Assembly (NCBI GenBank): GCA_036877525.1
Contig: JAZGTH010000041.1
Location: 372,001-436,000, forward strand
DNA length: 64,000 bases
Source: Chromobotia macracanthus
Lineage: Eukaryota; Chordata; Actinopteri; Cypriniformes; Botiidae
Direction: 5' to 3'
The position numbers and the translations under genes are program-made. Numbering within the stretch: the first letter of the stretch is position 1; every line of letters begins with the position of its first letter. The notes beneath the pieces were generated by a model. That model was not told where the DNA came from, did not search any database, and saw nothing but the letters and a program-made list of their open reading frames with translations. Shown in pieces: positions 42,861 to 54,250 of this stretch.

Positions 42861-43384
42861 GGGGTCACTTTCATATAAGATTGTTAGTGTTCTGGAGAGG
42901 TGAAACTATTCTACAAGAAGGTTTTACACCCACAAATAGAAAATGCAATTGCAAATGCAATTACTTTTTATATTGTCCACAAAAATGCTCCATAGTAGAC
43001 CACCTGTAGACCAGTTATGATGAATGAAGACGAGGATACAGAGATGATGTCAATTTAGAAGAAAATTTACTGAATAAAAATCTATTGTAGTTTTGCCAGC
43101 AGAAATCAGCTTCACCACTCATGAGAAGCCCAAAGGCCAACGTGCTAATTAATCTATGTCATAGTTTACACAAACATTAACTTCTGATTGGTCAGAATAT
43201 AGATAGTCTGTAGTAATCTCCATACTAGGATTACTAGGGCCCAAAAACATTTCTTAGGACATATAATCTTTTCCATGTTCCATAGATTGTCACATATGAC
43301 AGCAGCAAGTCCAGAAACAGCTCGACTACAAAATGATTAAGCAAGATATGCCGTTCCAGCTTACATGGAGATAATAGATAAAAT
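42861..43384. other. No gene seen
   Basis: AT-rich spacer; nothing recognisable. Confidence 0.5.
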
Positions 43385-43870
43385 TTTATAAGGATGGGTA
43401 TAAGGGATTTGCAATAGTACCATAAAATACATAAAATATATACAATACAAATACCTGAAGAGTACACAATGAAGGAGAATGGAAGACAATGGGAGACAAA
43501 GGAGTAGCAAAACAGAAGAGTCTTTTGGACTAATTATCATTTATAAAACTGAGTGAGATGTCAGCAGTCTCCCAGTAAGCAAGGCAACAGGGCAACAGTG
43601 GAAAGGAACCAAAACTCCAATGGTGTATAGATGGAGAAAAAACCTTGGGTGAAACCAAGCTCAACTGAAAGATCCAGTTCTCCTCTGGTACATTAAAGCT
43701 GCAATTTGTAACTTTCTTGGAACATGAACAGAGAGTTGATTATAATGATTTAGAAATATTTACTGATAAAAAACTGCCGGGTCTAATTATATCTGACAAT
43801 ATGTCAGGCACTGAGAAATGTTATCAACAGAAACAGCAACAGAAGCATATCATTACTAATTGCAGCTATA
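43385..43870 (-). mobile_element. LINE (CR1/L2-like) copy 2, 3' segment
   Basis: Matches 4540-4860 of the first copy: tataagggatttgcaatagt, gaatggaagacaatgggaga, aactccaatggtgtatagat, gctgcaatttgtaactttc. It is interrupted by the plus-strand L2 element and resumes at 46513. The outermost tail (as at 4236-4290) is not seen here. Confidence 0.75.
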
Positions 43871-44160
43871 ACAGAACACTGCTGTGACTAAGCAGGGAAC
43901 AAAATATAGAAACTAACTACGTTGGAGGTAGGTATGCATTTAATGGTAAGTTTACTAAAGAAGTACATCAAATCCTGATGATCTGTCTCGGAAGATCTGT
44001 CTTTACGCGCTGTCACGGAAGCGTTCAGCCTCCTCGTGTGAAGAGCGACTCGGGTAAAGACCTGCGACTCTACCTGCGCGACTCCATCGAGCAAGGACAC
44101 CGGTAGGACACTTAAGCATCTACCTTTGCCTTCTCACATCTCTTCTCCTACTTAATCGGC

Positions 44161-44715
44161 ATGTGCTTTCAATACATTCCTGTTGTCTCTCGGCAACGCT
44201 CGACTTTCGCGCTTAGAAGGCAGTGCCATGCTTCTAACCTGCGTCCTATACGCTCCTCTTCTAACACTCCTCTCTCTGTTTCTGTGGGTCTATGGAATTG
44301 TCAGTCAGCTGTTAACAAAGCTGACTTCATTCCAGCCTTTGCTACTAATTCTAATCTCAATATCTTGGGCTTGACTGAGACCTGGATTCGTCCAGAAGAC
44401 TCGGCAACTCCCGCTGCTCTCTCTAATAACTTCACTTTCTCTCATACCCCTCGCCAGTCTGGGAGGGGTGGGGGCACGGGTCTACTCATTTCCAACAATT
44501 GGAAATACTCTAATTACTCCTCCCTGTGCAACAACAATTCATTTGAATTCCATGCAATCACTATCACAACTCAAAATGTCACAATTCACATCGTAGTCAT
44601 TTACCGCCCCCCAGGCCAACTGGGTACCTTTGTAGAGGAACTAGACATGTTGACGTCTTCATTCCCAGACGATGGCTGTCCACTTGTACTTTTGGTGATT
44701 TCAACATCCATCTAG
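44161..44715 (+). pseudogene. L2 endonuclease
   Basis: Apurinic-type endonuclease of the L2 element: VGLWNCQSAVNKADFI (first catalytic Asn region), LNILGLTETWIRPEDSA (catalytic Glu), RGGGTGLLISNNWK, and IVVIYRPPGQLG. The frame shifts just before the GDFN box, which lies in another frame at about 44693-44705. The downstream SDH-type motif (VSDHLFITFNL) is at 44870. About 185 codons stay open. The domain would nick target DNA for target-primed reverse transcription. Confidence 0.85.
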
Positions 44716-44848
44716 AAAAACCGTATGCTTCTGATTCCTCTCTCTCCTAGCCTCATTCAATCTCAATCGACTCACCATCGCTAGCACCCACAAATCTGGC
44801 AACCAACTTGACCTAATTTACACACGTAACTGTATCACTGGCAACATT

Positions 44849-45172
44849 TTGGTAAAACCTCTGCACGTTTCGGATCATTTATTCATTACTTTTAATCTGC
44901 AACTCCTTATTTGTGCACCTCCGAACATTTTACCCGTCACCTTCAGAAGAAACCTGCGCTCTCTTTCTTCTTCTCGTCTTTCCTCTACTGTATCTGCTGC
45001 CCTTCCCTCTCCCTCACAATTCTCATCTCTGAATGTGAATACAGCAACAGGCACTTTATGTTCCACCTTAACTTCCTCTCTAGACAAGCTCTGTCCTCTG
45101 TCATCCAGGCCTGAGCGTGCTACTCCCTCTAATCCCTGGTTATCTGATGCTCTTCGTGAACACCTAAACTAA
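44849..45172 (+). pseudogene. L2 endonuclease end and linker
   Basis: Equivalent to 10205-9880 of the other L2 copy. It contains KPLHVSDHLFITFNLQLL, NPWLSDALREHLN and the Ser-rich region between. A stop at 45170 replaces the RAKLRAAERKW continuation, which lies in a shifted frame just after. Same family, independent lesions. Confidence 0.78.
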
Positions 45173-45733
45173 GGCCTGCAGAGAGAAAATGGCACAAATC
45201 CAAAGACCCATCTGATCTAGGCAACTATCAATCTCTGCTCTCATCCTTTTCTGGTAAAGTCCATGGTGCCAAATCCACATATTTCCACAATAAAATCAAC
45301 AATGCCTCAAACACATGCACACTCTTCAAAACATTCAACTCTGTTCTCTGTCCACCACCACCCACAACCTTTAACTGCTGATGATTTTGCTTAGTCCTTC
45401 ACTGACAAAACATCCAACATCAGCAGCCAGTTCTCAGCTCCACACACACAGGAACCCAGACCAACCACATACACAGGAACACATCTCCTGTCTTCCTTCT
45501 GTCCTCTCACTGAGACAGAAGTTTCCAAACTTCTCCTCAACAGTCACCCCACCACCTGCCCTCTAGATCCCATCCCCTCACACCTCCTACAATCCATCGC
45601 TCCTGCACTTGCACCAGCACTTACTCACATCATCAACACATCTCTCCACACTGGCATCTTCCCTACTGCATTCAGGCTCGGGTAACCCCACTGCTTAAAA
45701 TTCCTTCCAGATGATCCCACGGTAGCTGCACGT

Positions 45734-46302
45734 ATGTCAATCTGTCTGGCGGACATCTCGGCATGGATGAAAGAACACCATCTGCAGCTCAACCTGGCAA
45801 AGACTGAGCTTCTTGTCTTCCCTGCCAATCCAACCCTACATCACGATTTCACCATCCAATTAGGTACATCTTCAATTACCCCATCAAATTCGGCCAGAAA
45901 TCTTGGAGTAATCTTTGATGACCAACTGACCTTCAAAGAACACATTGCTAAGATGGCCCATGTCACCCCTCTCCTCATCTCTCTGCATTGGCTACCGCTC
46001 ACTGCTCGCATCAAGTTCAAGGCCTTGACGCTTGCTTACAGATCTATCACTGGGTCAGCACCCTCCTACTTTTACTCATTCTTACGAGTCTATGCTCCTA
46101 CCAGAAGCCTGCGATCACAGAAGGAATGAAGGCTTGTGGCACCATCACAGAGAGGCACAAAATCACTCTCCAGATCATTTTCGTTTACTACTCCATGCTG
46201 GTGGAATGATCTTCCTGCCTTCATCCGTAATGCAGAATCCCTGGCAATATTCAAAAGACAGCTGAAACCACATCTCTTTCGTGAGCACTTAACCTCATCA
46301 TA
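45734..46302 (+). pseudogene. L2 RT C-terminal region
   Basis: LADISAWMKEHHLQLNLAKTELLVFPANP and ARNLGVIFDDQLTFKEHIAK are present, then a jump to HVTPLLISLHWLPLTARIKFK. This omits the RLDYCNALLAGLP block seen in the other copy. A frameshift near 46128 puts the final WWNDLPAFIRNAESLAIF part in another frame, ending at about 46302. Catalytic YADD is absent because of the deletion at 45690. Confidence 0.85.
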
Positions 46303-46512
46303 AAAAAAAATCCTCTTCCTTCTTTTACTATCCCTCTTCCCTTTAAATCTCTCCCTTGTTGTAGCATATGATACTCTGAGCAATGTCTGAAACTTGTATT
46401 ATGAGCACTTATTGTGTCTAGTTGCCTCTTCAGGTTGACTCGCTTGTTGTATTCCGCACTTGTAAGTCGCTTTGGATAAAAGCATCTGCTAAATGAATAA
46501 ATGTAAATGTCT

Positions 46513-48245
46513 CAGAGGTTGTACCATTCTGTCCTCCATCATCTGGTCTTAATAAATTTCAGATAAAGTTAAAGTTAATAAATTTCTTATGGGAAGCGTC
46601 TCTGGTTCCGGTTTACCTAATTAATGCAGCCTAATAATCCCTTAAGGGATTTAAGTAATAAATCCATAGGACTATATTGGCTAGATTACAGAGGTGGGTC
46701 TTTAATCTAGATTTAAACTGACATAATGTATCTGCCTCCCAGACAGTACAGGGAAGACTGTTCCAGAGTTTTGGCGCCAAATACGAAAAGGATCTACCAC
46801 CAGTGCTTGATTTTGAAATTTTAACCTACACCATCAAATGGACAAAATGTTCAGATTTGCAATAATCGCAAAGGACTGTAATAAGAGCCAGTGCAGTGTA
46901 GACAAAACTGAGCTAATATGGTAATACTTATTCATTCTCATGAGAACTCTGCCTGCTGCATTCTAAACCATCTGGAGTGTTTGTATTAATCCTGCAGGGC
47001 AGCCACCAAGTAGGGCATTGCAATAATCAAGCCTTGATGTCATGAATTAATTTTTTTTGGTGTCTGACTTAAGCATGTGTCATAATTTTATATTTTTGAG
47101 ATGGAAAATCTCAGTTTTACAGATTTACAGATGTGGTTTTCAGAAAGTGAAAGTGACATATTTGTCAGATATGGTGACCCATACCCGAATTGTGACCTCT
47201 GAATTTAACCCATCACTGTTGAGGAGTAAACACAAATTGCAATTTGTGAACACACACACACCCGGAGCAGTGGGCAGCACATTACTCCGCCCGGAGAGAA
47301 ATTGGGGGTTAGGTGCCTTGCTCAAGAGCACTTCAGTTGCTACCTGCCAGCGCTGGAACCTGCCCACAACCTTCTGATTACAAGCCAGACTCACTAACCA
47401 GTAGGCCACAACTGGACAAAGGACAAATTGCTATCAAAAATGACACCCAGATTATTGGCTAATGAAGCAGGCTTTACAGAGCATCCATCAAGAGTGAGAC
47501 AGTGTTCTAGGTTGTTCCATTGGGAAGATTTTGGATTTAATAGTAGGAAGTTGCTGGTCATCCAAGTTTTGATATTAACTATGCATTTTGTTAATTTGGT
47601 GGATTTATGTCATGTTGGGCCTAGAAGAAATGTACAGCTGAGTATCATCAGCATAGCACTGAAAACTAACTCCATGTCTCTTAATAATTGCTTCCAGAGG
47701 TAGCATGTACAGGGTGAAAAATAGAGGCCCAAGCACTACGCCCTGCGGTACTCCATACTGAACTTGTTATCAGTATGACACCTTTTCACTTACAGCAACA
47801 AACTGGAATCGGTCAGATAAATATGATTTAAACCATACCACGTAGAAGACAGATGCAGCCACCAGATCATTTGTCACTCTGATGAGAGCAGTCTCTGTAC
47901 TATATTATGGTCTGAATCCTGACTGGAAATTCTCTATTTCTTTCCAGGAAGGGACACATCTGTGAAGACACCACCTTTTCAGTATTTTTTTAATAAAAGG
48001 TAAATTTGAGATGGGTCTGTAATTTTCTAGTTCCCTGGCAGCAGGTTGTGTTTTTTAATAAGGGGTCTGATAACAGCTTGTTTGTAAGGTTTTGGGACAT
48101 ATCTCAACAACAATGGTAAATTAATAATACTATGTAGAGGATCTATAACTTCAAGATGCATCTCTTTCAGCAGCCTGGTAGGTATAGGATCTAGCATGTT
48201 GTTGATTTAGATGATTTAATTACTTATGACAGTTAATTCCTATGT
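46513..48245 (-). mobile_element. LINE (CR1/L2-like) copy 2, continuation
   Basis: Resumes the LINE of 43385-43870 after the L2 insertion. It aligns with 5000-6240 of copy 1: ctccatcatctggtct, gcagggcagccacc, cagctgagtatcatcagcat, gtaaatttgagatgggtctg. A SINE sits inside at 47144-47415. RT coding is too decayed for an open frame, but the YADD-equivalent region is recognisable at about 47636-47660 (minus: ATGCTGATGATACTCAG, reading ADDTQ). Confidence 0.8.
47144..47415 (-). repeat. tRNA-derived SINE inside LINE
   Basis: On the minus strand it starts with a tRNA-like head: tggcctactggttagtgag (A box) and agaaggttgtgggcaggttc (B box region). It continues with the fish-common body ttgagcaaggcacctaaccc, actgctccgggtgtgtg-type sequence, and a end reading gtatgggtcaccatatctga. 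It lies within the minus LINE; the flanking LINE sequence (gtggttttcag...aaattgctatcaaa) continues uninterrupted in copy 1 at 5370. Confidence 0.8.
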
Positions 48246-49379
48246 AGCATCAAGTCTGACCAAAAGGTTACCAGTTAGGTACCAGTGGGCCTGAGATTGA
48301 TGGTCACTCATCGGCGCCAGGGAGTCTGTACAACCAGCTGTTTTTTGTCAACCAGAACACCTCTGGCCCTTTCTTCCCCCTACACCTCCTGACAGAAGAA
48401 TGCCCAAAAGGGGGAGGATAGCTCTGTTCACAAAAGTGAGACTATAGAGACTGGAGGACTTTCAATACACATCAGGAAGAACCTTTGTCCCAACTCCACC
48501 AAAAGATAGGGGTCTTATAGCCACCAAAAGAGCTATCCAAAGTGTATGAATATGTTTATCTCCTTGTTGTATGTGGCTCCCCATATTAATCTCCATCGCC
48601 TATTTTTTTGGGCATATATAGTATGACATGTATTTTGTACTCACATTTTTTAATTATATGTTAACGTGTTTCAAACCTGGTCATTACATTCTAAATGTTC
48701 CTTTCCTAATTTCCTGACTGATGATGAATAGTGTGAAATATAGCTTTCATCATCTGCTTGTTATTTTTGGTTCAGGTAAAATGCAGACTATTGCTTCAGA
48801 ACATTTGAGTTCAATGCAAGTATCCAAGCTGTTTAAGGGTTACAACCTTGTATTTAAGGAGATTTTACTGATTGTTCATACAGAAGTGATTAGCCAATTT
48901 AATCCTGCCATCCTTTATTCTTTGTCTCTCCTCTCTCTCACTGTTTTTATGTTTTATGTATTGGTTTGTTTAATGTGTGTTTATTTGTTAGTCTAGTTAT
49001 TGTGTATATTCCCCATAGTTTAGTCCAATAAACCCACATATGTATTCCTTGGAATTGTTTCTGTGTTTATTGCTTACATCCTAACGTCACTTAAACTGCC
49101 TTGATTTCATTACCTGCTCTGAAGTGGTACTGTATTACAGTAAGAGTGTTTCTTTTTAAGACCAGGAAAGTTCCTTAGAATTCCTCAAATTCCTTAGAAT
49201 TGATAAGCGAGCCACTGAATACTAGGTGGAAAACCTTGATTAAGTAATAATTAATGTGCAGCACCGAAGAAATCCTGTTGTGTTGTTAACTGTGTACCGT
49301 TTATAGTTATAATAGTGTGCAGTAAGCCTGCACCAACCCATCAGATCCGCCGAGATCTATTTATTGTATTGCTTAATTA
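48246..49379. other. No gene; possible LTR relic at right
   Basis: 48246-48560 is unassigned, moderately GC-richer sequence. 48600-49060 is T-rich with a polyadenylation-like ccaataaacccacatatgta near 49027 and could be an LTR relic, but no paired end was found. Confidence 0.4.
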
Positions 49380-50631
49380 CAACCCCAAATCAGGAAAATT
49401 TGGGACAGTATGGAAAACACAAATAAAAAAAGAAAGTAGTGATTTCTAAATTTACTTTGACTTGTATTTCATTGCAGACAATACAACAGTACATTATTTA
49501 ATCTGTTCCTCATGATTTTTATTGTTTTTTCTTCAAAAAAACAAAATTCCTATTTTGGTTCTTGCAACACAACAAAAAAAGTTGGAACAGGAGCAATTTA
49601 GGGCTAGTAATCAGGTAAATTGGTTAAATGATGTGATTTGAAACAGGTAATGTCAACAAGTGATTGTAATTATGATTTGGTACAAAAGAAGCATCCAAGA
49701 AAGGTCTAGTCCTTTAGGAGCAAAGATGGGCCGAGGATCGCCAGTTTGCCAACAAATACGTGAGAAAATTATTGAAATGTTTAAAAACAATGTTCCTCAA
49801 AGAAAGATAGGAAGACATTTGCTTATTTCACCTTCAACAGCGCATAACATAATTAAAAGATTCAAGGAATGTGAGGCAATTTCAGTGCGTAAAGGACAAG
49901 GGCGCAAGCCTAAGCTGAACAAAAGAAGAAAAGGATTATCCAGACTTCCAGCAAGTCCAAAAGCCAGGGTCTGTCATGATATGGGGTTGTGTCAGTGCCC
50001 TTGGTAAAGGTAACTTGCACTTCTGTGATGGCACCATTAATGCTGAAAAGTACATAGAGATTTTGGAGCACAATATGCTGCCTTCAAGAAGACATCTTTT
50101 CCAGGGACGTCCATGCATATTTCAACAAGATAATGCAAAACCACATTCTGCACACATTACAAAGTCCTGGCTGCGGAGGAAGAGGATACAGGTACTTGAC
50201 TGGCCTGCCTGCAGTCCCGACCTGTCTCCAATAGAGAATGTGTGGCGAATTATGAAGTGCAAAATGCGACAACGAAGACCCTGTACTGTTGCCCACCTTA
50301 AGACTTGTTTGCAGCAAGAATGGGACAAAATTACACCTGAAGCACTTCTTCACTTGGTGTCTTCAGTCCCTAAACGTCTTTTAAGTGTTGTGAAAAGGAA
50401 TGGCAACATTACAAAGTGGTAAATGCTTTACTGTTCCAACTTTGTTGCAAGAACCAAAACAGGAATTTTGTTTTTTGAAGAAAAAACAATAAAAATCATG
50501 AGGAACACGTTAAATAATGTGCTGTTGTATTGTCTGCAATGAAATACAAGTCAAAGTAAATTTAGAAATCATTACTTACTTTTTTTATTTGTGTTTTCCA
50601 TACTGTCCCAACTTTTTCTGATTTGGGGTTG
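49380..50631 (+). mobile_element. Mariner/Tc1-type transposon with intact ends
   Basis: Bounded by TA on both sides (49378-49379 and 50632-50633), with long inverted ends of about 190 bp. The left starts CAACCCCAAATCAGG; the right ends CTGATTTGGGGTTG. Both contain gaaatacaagtcaaagtaaa or its complement and aaaaatcatgaggaacac-type sequence. The transposase (49726-50422) has an internal deletion. Element ends and target duplication are clean, so it could in principle have been mobilised in trans. A solo end of the same family is at 36795-37050. Confidence 0.92.
49726..50422 (+). pseudogene. Mariner/Tc1-type transposase, internal deletion
   Basis: N-terminal helix-turn-helix: VCQQIREKIIEMFKNNVPQR, IGRHLLISPSTAHNIIKRFK, then GRKPKLNKRRKG. 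At about 49945 the frame changes, and the catalytic domain resumes at VMIWGCVSALGKGNLHF. The second catalytic Asp is in FQQDNAKPHSAH and the acidic third residue (Glu) in SPDLSPIENVWRIMK. It ends LSVVKRNGNITKW at 50422. The part carrying the first catalytic Asp is deleted, leaving about 230 codons where 340 are usual. It acts on the terminal repeats of its own element; this copy is inactive. Confidence 0.9.
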
Positions 50632-50639
50632 TACTTAAG

Positions 50640-50705
50640 ATTTTGGGTCAATGTGTTACCTCAAACTAGGTTAATGTGTTACCTCAAACTAACACTAGAG
50701 TGTAA
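50640..50705. repeat. Short tandem duplication
   Basis: aatgtgttacctcaaactag occurs twice in tandem (about 50649 and 50672), next to the right end of the mariner element. Confidence 0.7.
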
Positions 50706-51414
50706 CACAAGTGTCTAACACTTCTGTCATTTCCTCAAACTGTTTGGTCTGTCCCTATTGTCTTGAGTTTAGCAACTCCCCCAGGCTGTATGATACCATA
50801 GCGTCCCACCTCTGCAGACCCAGACTGCTACTGCCCTCACACCAGGGAAGGTTTACAACTAAATGACATAGCAGTAATGGACGCTATCCTGGCACTATGG
50901 GCAGAAAACTCAGCTGTTAGCCTTACCCTGTTCAACACTCTCACCAAGAGCACTCTGGACATTCCCTTTCCTGTCAAGCGCACACAGTTCCCATTGGATG
51001 CCTGCCTGTCAACCATTGTAACTGCCACTGGCATCTGCATCTTGAACCTGAAGTGGAATGACCGGTGTTTCACCCACTACTTCCTGGTTCTGCATGATCT
51101 CCCACACAACCTCTACATGCAGACATTCTGGTTTGTCTCAAGGCACATGTGGACACTATCAATGAAGTGGTGTGGGCTCCACCATCTCCACAACACCCCA
51201 AGGGCCAGAGTCCAAAGATCATGTATTCAGAACAGAACTGATGAAGCACCACCTTTCGGTATACACTGTGTGCAAGCAACCAAGTTGTGAGGCTGATGGG
51301 GGTAATGCCCCTAGGACTACCTACAGCCTAGATGACATGGTAATGGAAGAGCCATACCCCGGATTTGAGGTAGAAGTCCAGCAAATCCTGAAAGACGCAG
51401 ATGCCATGTAGGAT

Positions 51415-52010
51415 GAGGCAGACCGCCAGAAACTTTGTCGGTTCCTGTACAAGTACAAAGGATCATTTTCCAGAGACTTTTTAGATTGCAGCCTCACCAA
51501 CCTCCACATGGTGCGCATTCCTACACACCCAAATGTTCCCCCCACATTTGTCAGGCAGTACAAGAGATCATTGATTGCATGCTGATCATCCATCCCTGCA
51601 ACAGCACCTACTCTACACCCATCTGGCCTGCCCTCAAACCAAATGGCAAGTGGTGACCAACTACTGACTACAGGAGACTGAATCAACAGGTGCCACTGTC
51701 TAGATGGCCCATGATCCAACAGGAACAGGAGATTCCTAGGATAAAGGGGGCCATCATCTTCTCTATGCTTGATGTAGCCTCAGGTTTTTGGACCATTCCA
51801 GTGCACCCAGATGATCAACACAAGCTGGCTTTCACCTTTGGTAACCATCAGTACACCTTCACATGGTGCCCATTTGGCTATGCCAACTCGCCAGCTAAGT
51901 TTAACATCTTCCTAATCAAGGCATGCCGGATGCCAGACTCAGAGGCAACCTCATCTATGTCGACGACATCCTCATAAAAGGCACCACAGTGGACGATCAT
52001 CAAAGAGACA
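51415..52010 (+). pseudogene. Retrovirus-like reverse transcriptase
   Basis: Pieces in order: STPIWPALKPNGKW before a stop near 51654, DYRRLNQQVPLSRWPMIQ-type fingers, IFSMLDVASGFWTIPVHPDD with the first catalytic Asp, WCPFGYANSPAKFN, and NLIYVDDILIKG with the YVDD box at 51956-51967. The frame shifts at least at about 51930. Domain size is near normal, so decay is by point lesions rather than large deletion. Confidence 0.85.
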
Positions 52011-52739
52011 GACCATGTTCTGAACCAGTTAAACATAACCAGTGCAAAAATAGCTCTTCACAAGGGACAGTGTTGCAGAATCAAAGTCAGTTATGTGGGC
52101 TTACTCATAGGCCCCCAGGGCATCAAACCCCAATCCAGCCGTACCCAGGCTATTCAGAACATTAAACCACCCGCCAACATCTCTGAACCAAGCAGTTTCT
52201 TAGGTGTGTGCAACTACTCACAACAGTTCATTGAGAATAACTCAGACATTGCACAACTTTTTTGAAAAAGGACTGCCCTTTCATCTGGACAGAAGCTCAA
52301 TGCCATGAATAAACTTAAACAACTCTTGCCCTCTGCTCCTTGTCTGGCCTACCCTGACCCAAAAAGGGATTTTTACCAAAACACTTCTCCCACCAGAACT
52401 TAAATACTCTAATTGAGACAAGGCCTTGCTCTGCACTGTGTGGGCCATTCAGCGATTCTCTGATTACATTGTAGCACAAAAGGTAATTATAGAAACTTGC
52501 CACCAACCAATGATGTTTCTCAACAGCCAACGCATTTGAGATGGCATAGTCACCAGTGCACGAATTGCCACATGGTTGATGTCTCTCCAAGGACGTAACA
52601 TCGAGACACGATCATAGAAACACACATCTGCACTGGGCAACGCATTAGCTGCATGCCAACACTGCACAGATAACACTGGATACAGATGGTCTGCGGATAC
52701 TGCAACCCACCTGTCACGGGTACTTCAAAGACTTCGAAA

Positions 52740-53170
52740 TGTCTGCCAGGGCATGTCAACTGCCTACATAGACGGATGCTCCTACAATCATGAAGGTACC
52801 CTCCAGGGGAAGGTGTCATGTAGATAAAGGACACACCATGACACCAAAACACTTCACGCTGGGTCCTCAGTCATCAAAATATGCGGAAGTAGCAGCCATG
52901 TTGATCACCCTTCAAATTGCGTCTGCTCATGGCATCAAAGAACTGCTTTTCTGTACAGACTCTAAATATGCAAGACTTTCACATCTAACTGGGTGGAAAC
53001 AAAATGGCTTCAATACAGCTAAATACAAGGCAGTCAAACGCCAACACCTGTTCCAAGCATGCAACGCTTGGCATGCTTGTCTACTGGAAAAAGGTGAAAG
53101 GACCCTTAAAACAACCTGGTCAAAACAAGGACCTTAACGACCAGACTGATGCCCTTACCAAAGCTGGGGC
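52740..53170 (+). pseudogene. Retrovirus-like RNase H
   Basis: TAYIDGCSYN (first Asp) lies near 52770. SSKYAEVAAMLITLQIASAH (Glu) and ELLFCTDSKYA (Asp) follow at 52860-52970. The end, LNDQTDALTKAGALHGEPW, is in a shifted frame after 53130. Acidic triad residues are readable. The stretch 52170-52740 between RT and this domain (connection) is very eroded. Confidence 0.8.
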
Positions 53171-53499
53171 ACTACATGGCGAACCTTGGCCACCTACAAC
53201 CCTCCCACCCAACGCATCTGTGGCTGCAATAACCCGCAGTCAACAACCCCTTAAATCACCTCTACCTCCTTGTCAACCTCCAACATTTTCTCCTCAATTT
53301 TGTAATGTTTACATAGATTCCCTTCAGGCTTCAGATGCCTCCATACAAGTAATGTTAACCCACCTCTCTGACCCCTCCAACCACCCCATCTCATCGTCTG
53401 AGCTCACTAGCACACCCAACCTTAAACATCTACATAACAACAAGCACACGTTGCATGTCCCTGATGACCTCACAACACCAAAGTTTGTGGTTCCTTATT

Positions 53500-54240
53500 G
53501 CCAAAGGGGGGGGGTCATGTTGATGTATGCCCACAACACACCATCTGCTGGACACCATGGTATTAGAGCCACCTATGACACACTAAAACAAGTGGTGTAT
53601 TGGCCTGGCATGCAGCAAGATGTGACAGAATATGTTTGTGGGGATGTTTGGTTTGTTGCCAGTTCCAGCCAACAAAACCAAACCACTAACACAGAGGAAT
53701 AACTTTCCCATGGTTAGACCTTCAGATTGACTGGGTTGGACCCCTGCCCAGATCAGCGAGGGGGTAACAAATATTTCCTCACAGTTGTATGCCAGTTCAC
53801 CAAGTGGGTAGAGTGCCTCCCAGCACCCAACGACATGGCTCAAACTACTGCATACCTGTTAATGAACCACGTCTTCTCCAGAGTCCTGCTGAAAGTTAAC
53901 TCAGACAGGAGCACACTTTACAGCGGACACCATAAAAGAGATCTGGAGACTCCTGGACATCCAAGCCCAACTCCACATCAGCCATCACCAAATCCTGTCC
54001 AGGCAAGTGGAGCAGATCAACCGAACAGTGGTCAGTATGCTGAAGAAGTATGTGTCACAAACCAGAAGGACTGGGACGTAAAACTCCCCAAGTTGCTCAT
54101 GGCCATTAGCAACCCTGAATCACTCAACTGGTGTGCCTCCTTTTGAGATGATGACCGGATGACAAATGACACTGAGACTACACCTATTATGTCAACCCGG
54201 AGTCTCTAACCTTGTCATTGCTTACACAACTCACCAGTAC
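53500..54240 (+). pseudogene. Retrovirus-like integrase
   Basis: The zinc-binding HHCC part reads AHNTPSAGHHGIRATYDTLK and VYWPGMQQDVTEYVCG. The core begins with QIDWVGPLP (first Asp, in a frame shifted from the HHCC part) and NKYFLTVVCQFTKWVECLPAP, the second Asp lies in VNSDR, and the third acidic residue lies in a SRQVEQINRTV-like segment near 54015. The region ends around 54150 with a STGVPPFEMMTG-type motif. Multiple frameshifts. It would integrate cDNA; it is inactive here. Confidence 0.82.
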
Positions 54241-54250
54241 AGCAATGAAC

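Larger units (their letters stand above)
43871..46512 (+). mobile_element. L2 LINE copy 2, near-complete 5' end, internal deletions
   Basis: A plus-strand L2 inserted into the minus-strand LINE copy 2. It keeps a GC-richer 5' untranslated region (about 43980-44160), endonuclease (44161-44715), linker (44849-45370), RT start (45381-45690) and C-terminal part (45734-46302), then the L2 tail (cgctttggataaaagcatct) to 46512. Compared with the copy at 7775-10378, about 550 bp including the YADD box are missing at 45690, and about 220 bp near 45955. The 5' edge is approximate. It cannot code for active RT. Confidence 0.88.
50830..54250 (+). mobile_element. Retrovirus-like (ERV/Gypsy) pol region, decayed
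   Basis: A plus-strand pol with domains in retroviral order: upstream segment 50877-51400 (possible protease region), RT 51415-52000, RNase H about 52740-53170, integrase 53500-54240. Each domain is spread over several frames with stops. No matching LTR pair or gag was identified, although LTR-like relics may lie near 48.6-49.06 kb and 56.03 kb. Pol sequences of this kind are common in fish, often near NYNRIN-like genes. Old endogenous copy, not functional. Confidence 0.75.

Noticed and set aside
47057..47409. Open frames at 47057-47409 on both strands
   Set aside because: They read through a tRNA-derived SINE and its LINE flanks, with no protein homology recognised.
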